In this document: piece after piece, positions 13,803 to 15,768 of the stretch
Layout of the letters: each line of letters starts with the position of its first letter
Position numbering within the stretch: position 1 is the first letter of the stretch
Assembly: GCA_003133345.1 (NCBI GenBank)
Contig: PKXB01000053.1
Coordinates: forward strand, 1,955 to 17,722
DNA length: 15,768 nt
Source of the DNA: Hyphomicrobiales bacterium
GTDB lineage: Bacteria; Pseudomonadota; Alphaproteobacteria; Rhizobiales; Xanthobacteraceae
Reading direction: 5' to 3'
Made by a program: the position numbers and the translations under genes
Notes under the pieces: model-generated
The model's input: the letters and a program-made list of their open reading frames with translations, nothing else
What the model was told of the DNA's origin: nothing
The model's database searches: none

Positions 13803-15587
13803 ATGAAAAAGAAAACAATCAACGCGGAGCTAAAGCGGATCGAGCAACAGGTCCGCGCCGAATATGGCGCGAGCTTTTCGCGCGCTATCGGAAACGAGTC
13901 AGACCTAACGGATGATTTTGGCGCGGTCCTCGACTTCGCCACGCTCGACCGTCCGGCAAAGGATCAAGCTTATGTCACATTTAAGAAGCTCCTCGACGCG
14001 TCACCCGCCAAAGCGGCGGCGAGGGCGGACATGGCGGACATTGATCGAACGGCCCAAGTCGCGACCGTCTCGACGGCGCAAAGTCCCGAATTGATTTTCG
14101 AGGGGACTGACCCGCTACGCTATCCGAAAGAGATAAAAGCAAATCTTGCGACACTGCCGCCGCTCGACACGCTCCCGGACGGGCCGCCTAAAAACATTTT
14201 CGACGTTTGCCGCCGCGTTGTATGGGTGACAGGCGTCGAGCGATTTGTCTTTCGGGCGAACACGCAACGGAAATGGAAAAAGACGCAATTCAACAGCGAA
14301 TATAATCGGTTCCTTTCCAAAGGCGTCTCAATCGCGGATGACCTTTTCAAAGAGGGAAATTTGCTTCGCACGTTGCCGGACATTGGCTATATCCCCGGCA
14401 GCGGCGAGATTGTCGGCGAAACTTATAACCTATGGCGGCCGTCGCCCATTGTCCCGGTCGAGGGCGACGTGGCGCTATGGGACGCGCATATGTTTTGGCT
14501 CTTTCCGGATGAAGGGCAGCGCAAGCGCCTGCTCGATTGGCTCGCATGGGTCTATCAGAACCAAGGCGAGCGGCCGTGCATCGCGCTCTTGATTATCGGA
14601 ATGCCCGGCACTGGCAAGTCCGCCATCGCGCGCATATTCGAGCAAATCATTGGCGTGGATAATACGGCGCGCCCAAAAAATTCGAGTCTCACGGGCGAAT
14701 TTAACGCATGGGCAGCCGAGTGTAAGCTTGCGGTTTTCGAGGAGCTTTATCAGTCGGGCCGCCTCGATGTAGTCAACGCCATGCACACGTTGATAACGGA
14801 AGCGCGTTTCGAGATAAACATCAAAGGCATTTCGGCATACAAAATCCGGAGCTATCTTGCCTGCCTTGGATTGAGCAATTTTCCGGACGCGTTGCCGCTA
14901 GGCCAATTCGACAGGCGATGGCAGGTCGAGCATTCGCCGGTCACCCGGGCCGAGCTTTTGGCACAAAAGCAAACGGACCATTTCGCCCGCATCATGCCGC
15001 TATTGAATGCGCTCGACAATGATCCCAACAAACCCGCGCAACCTGAAACGCTACGCGAGGCGTTGCGCTTGGCCTCCGCCGTCGCTTATCAGCTACAGCA
15101 ACGCGTCGTCACGGCCGAGGACTTCACGCCGGGCGAAGCGAAAGTGACCAGCGCGAAAATCGAAATGATCGAGCTTGGCCGCAAGTCGCTCGACCGATGG
15201 CTATCGCAGCAGGATTTTGAGTCGCGCGAGCTTCTAAACCTTCGCGCCGACTTGATTGAACGCGTGCCGCTCGACATCATGCGCGAAACCAAAAACGTCG
15301 AGAGTGTGATCGAGAAATATCTAAAAGGAAACCTCGACGGCGTTTGGATTGATAAGCATCGCGTCAAGATACACATCAAAGGCAAGTCTAGCTCGGTCGG
15401 GCTTTGGGCCATCAATGCGCTAGGTGTAGTCGCCAAGCGCCGCATCAAAGCCGGGAGCACGCCACGCGATAGCGTGGGAGCGGTTGACATCCCCGCAAAG
15501 TATTTGGCGGAACGCGTCGCGGCCGAACTTGACGCCGAACCACCGGCGGCTGATCCGGCGGAAGCGAAAGCGGATTTTGAGGAGTGA
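13803..15587 (+). CDS. DUF5906/SF3-type replicative helicase
   Basis: A 594-residue protein. Residues 266-273 are GMPGTGKS (Walker A), 309-314 LAVFEE (Walker B-like, acidic pair E313/E314), 356-359 GLSN (sensor Asn359), and D370-R371-R372 with W373 fits the arginine-finger region. Spacing matches superfamily-3-type helicases of phage and plasmid primase-helicases (DUF5906). These hexameric ATPases unwind DNA at an origin. The first 250 residues show no archaeo-eukaryotic primase catalytic motif (DxD) that I can see, so it may be helicase-only. The C-terminus has a winged-helix-like region (about 510-560). ATG 13803 has AGG five bases upstream. It is the last gene of the array. Confidence 0.86.
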   Translation: MKKKTINAELKRIEQQVRAEYGASFSRAIGNESDLTDDFGAVLDFATLDRPAKDQAYVTFKKLLDASPAKAAARADMADIDRTAQVATVSTAQSPELIFEGTDPLRYPKEIKANLATLPPLDTLPDGPPKNIFDVCRRVVWVTGVERFVFRANTQRKWKKTQFNSEYNRFLSKGVSIADDLFKEGNLLRTLPDIGYIPGSGEIVGETYNLWRPSPIVPVEGDVALWDAHMFWLFPDEGQRKRLLDWLAWVYQNQGERPCIALLIIGMPGTGKSAIARIFEQIIGVDNTARPKNSSLTGEFNAWAAECKLAVFEELYQSGRLDVVNAMHTLITEARFEINIKGISAYKIRSYLACLGLSNFPDALPLGQFDRRWQVEHSPVTRAELLAQKQTDHFARIMPLLNALDNDPNKPAQPETLREALRLASAVAYQLQQRVVTAEDFTPGEAKVTSAKIEMIELGRKSLDRWLSQQDFESRELLNLRADLIERVPLDIMRETKNVESVIEKYLKGNLDGVWIDKHRVKIHIKGKSSSVGLWAINALGVVAKRRIKAGSTPRDSVGAVDIPAKYLAERVAAELDAEPPAADPAEAKADFEE

Positions 15588-15768
15588 CGCGCGACGGCGG
15601 ATCGAGCGCCGGGCGCGGCTCGATTGATTGCTGTTCTAGCCGCTAGTGGTTGAATTCCGACACTTGGTACCCTGTTTCAGACTCTGGACGGGGAAGATGC
15701 CGGAGTTAGCAATGTGCGCCAGTGCCGAACAATGTCCGCTATGCCTTCCAATAGCGACCTAATTTTGC
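15588..15768. other. Region after the helicase gene, no supported gene
   Basis: Contains a hairpin ATCGAGC (15601-15607) / GCTCGAT (15618-15624) 13 bases after the helicase stop, followed by only a loose T-rich stretch, so a weak candidate terminator. A 21-codon frame from ATG 15697 to a stop at 15762 contains three cysteines and is too short to call. The window ends here. Confidence 0.4.

Noticed and set aside
15697..15762. 21-codon frame with three cysteines
   Set aside because: Resembles small Cys-rich phage proteins only loosely; too short and near the window edge to call.

Overview
The window looks like part of a chromosome from a Hyphomicrobiales (Rhizobiales) alphaproteobacterium, probably near Bradyrhizobium, Rhodopseudomonas or Xanthobacteraceae. 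The reasons are high-GC codon use, a PdhS-like multi-PAS histidine kinase followed by a DUF1194 protein, and a palindromic repeat of a type I know from rhizobial intergenic regions (3361-3410). This placement is from memory, not from a search.

Region 1 (1-3335) is ordinary host chromosome. It holds the 3' part of a PAS/histidine-kinase gene, whose reading frame is open through base 1, and a secreted DUF1194 (von Willebrand A-like) protein. Region 2 (3336-6710) is an accessory patchwork. It contains a palindromic repeat, a more AT-rich gene for an AbiU2-like HEPN protein, a small exported protein, a lipoprotein, a small unknown protein with a strong terminator downstream, one minus-strand two-helix membrane protein, and decayed 3' ends of a site-specific DNA methyltransferase gene. 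The last 38 bases of that methyltransferase frame occur twice, about 1 kb apart. Two copies of a 20-base tandem repeat lie at the end of the membrane gene.

Region 3 (7015-15587) is the striking part: a one-directional array of about 18 genes, mostly small, many overlapping stop-to-start (ATGA, GTGA, TTGA). It opens with an excisionase/AlpA-like helix-turn-helix protein and ends with a 594-residue superfamily-3-type helicase (DUF5906-like, Walker A GMPGTGKS). Between them are low-complexity Gly/His/Lys-rich proteins sharing a KGHGS motif, a cold-shock-domain protein, a protein with a C/H-x-C zinc-type motif, and many ORFans. Just upstream of the last two genes is a cluster of GGGAGAAA motifs in both orientations, including a perfect 16-base inverted repeat. 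That is a candidate origin or operator.

My inference is that 7015-15587 is the replication/early module of an integrated mobile element, such as a prophage, phage satellite or plasmid-like island. No integrase, capsid, terminase or portal gene is recognisable in the window, so its type stays open. No tRNA, rRNA or CRISPR array was seen.
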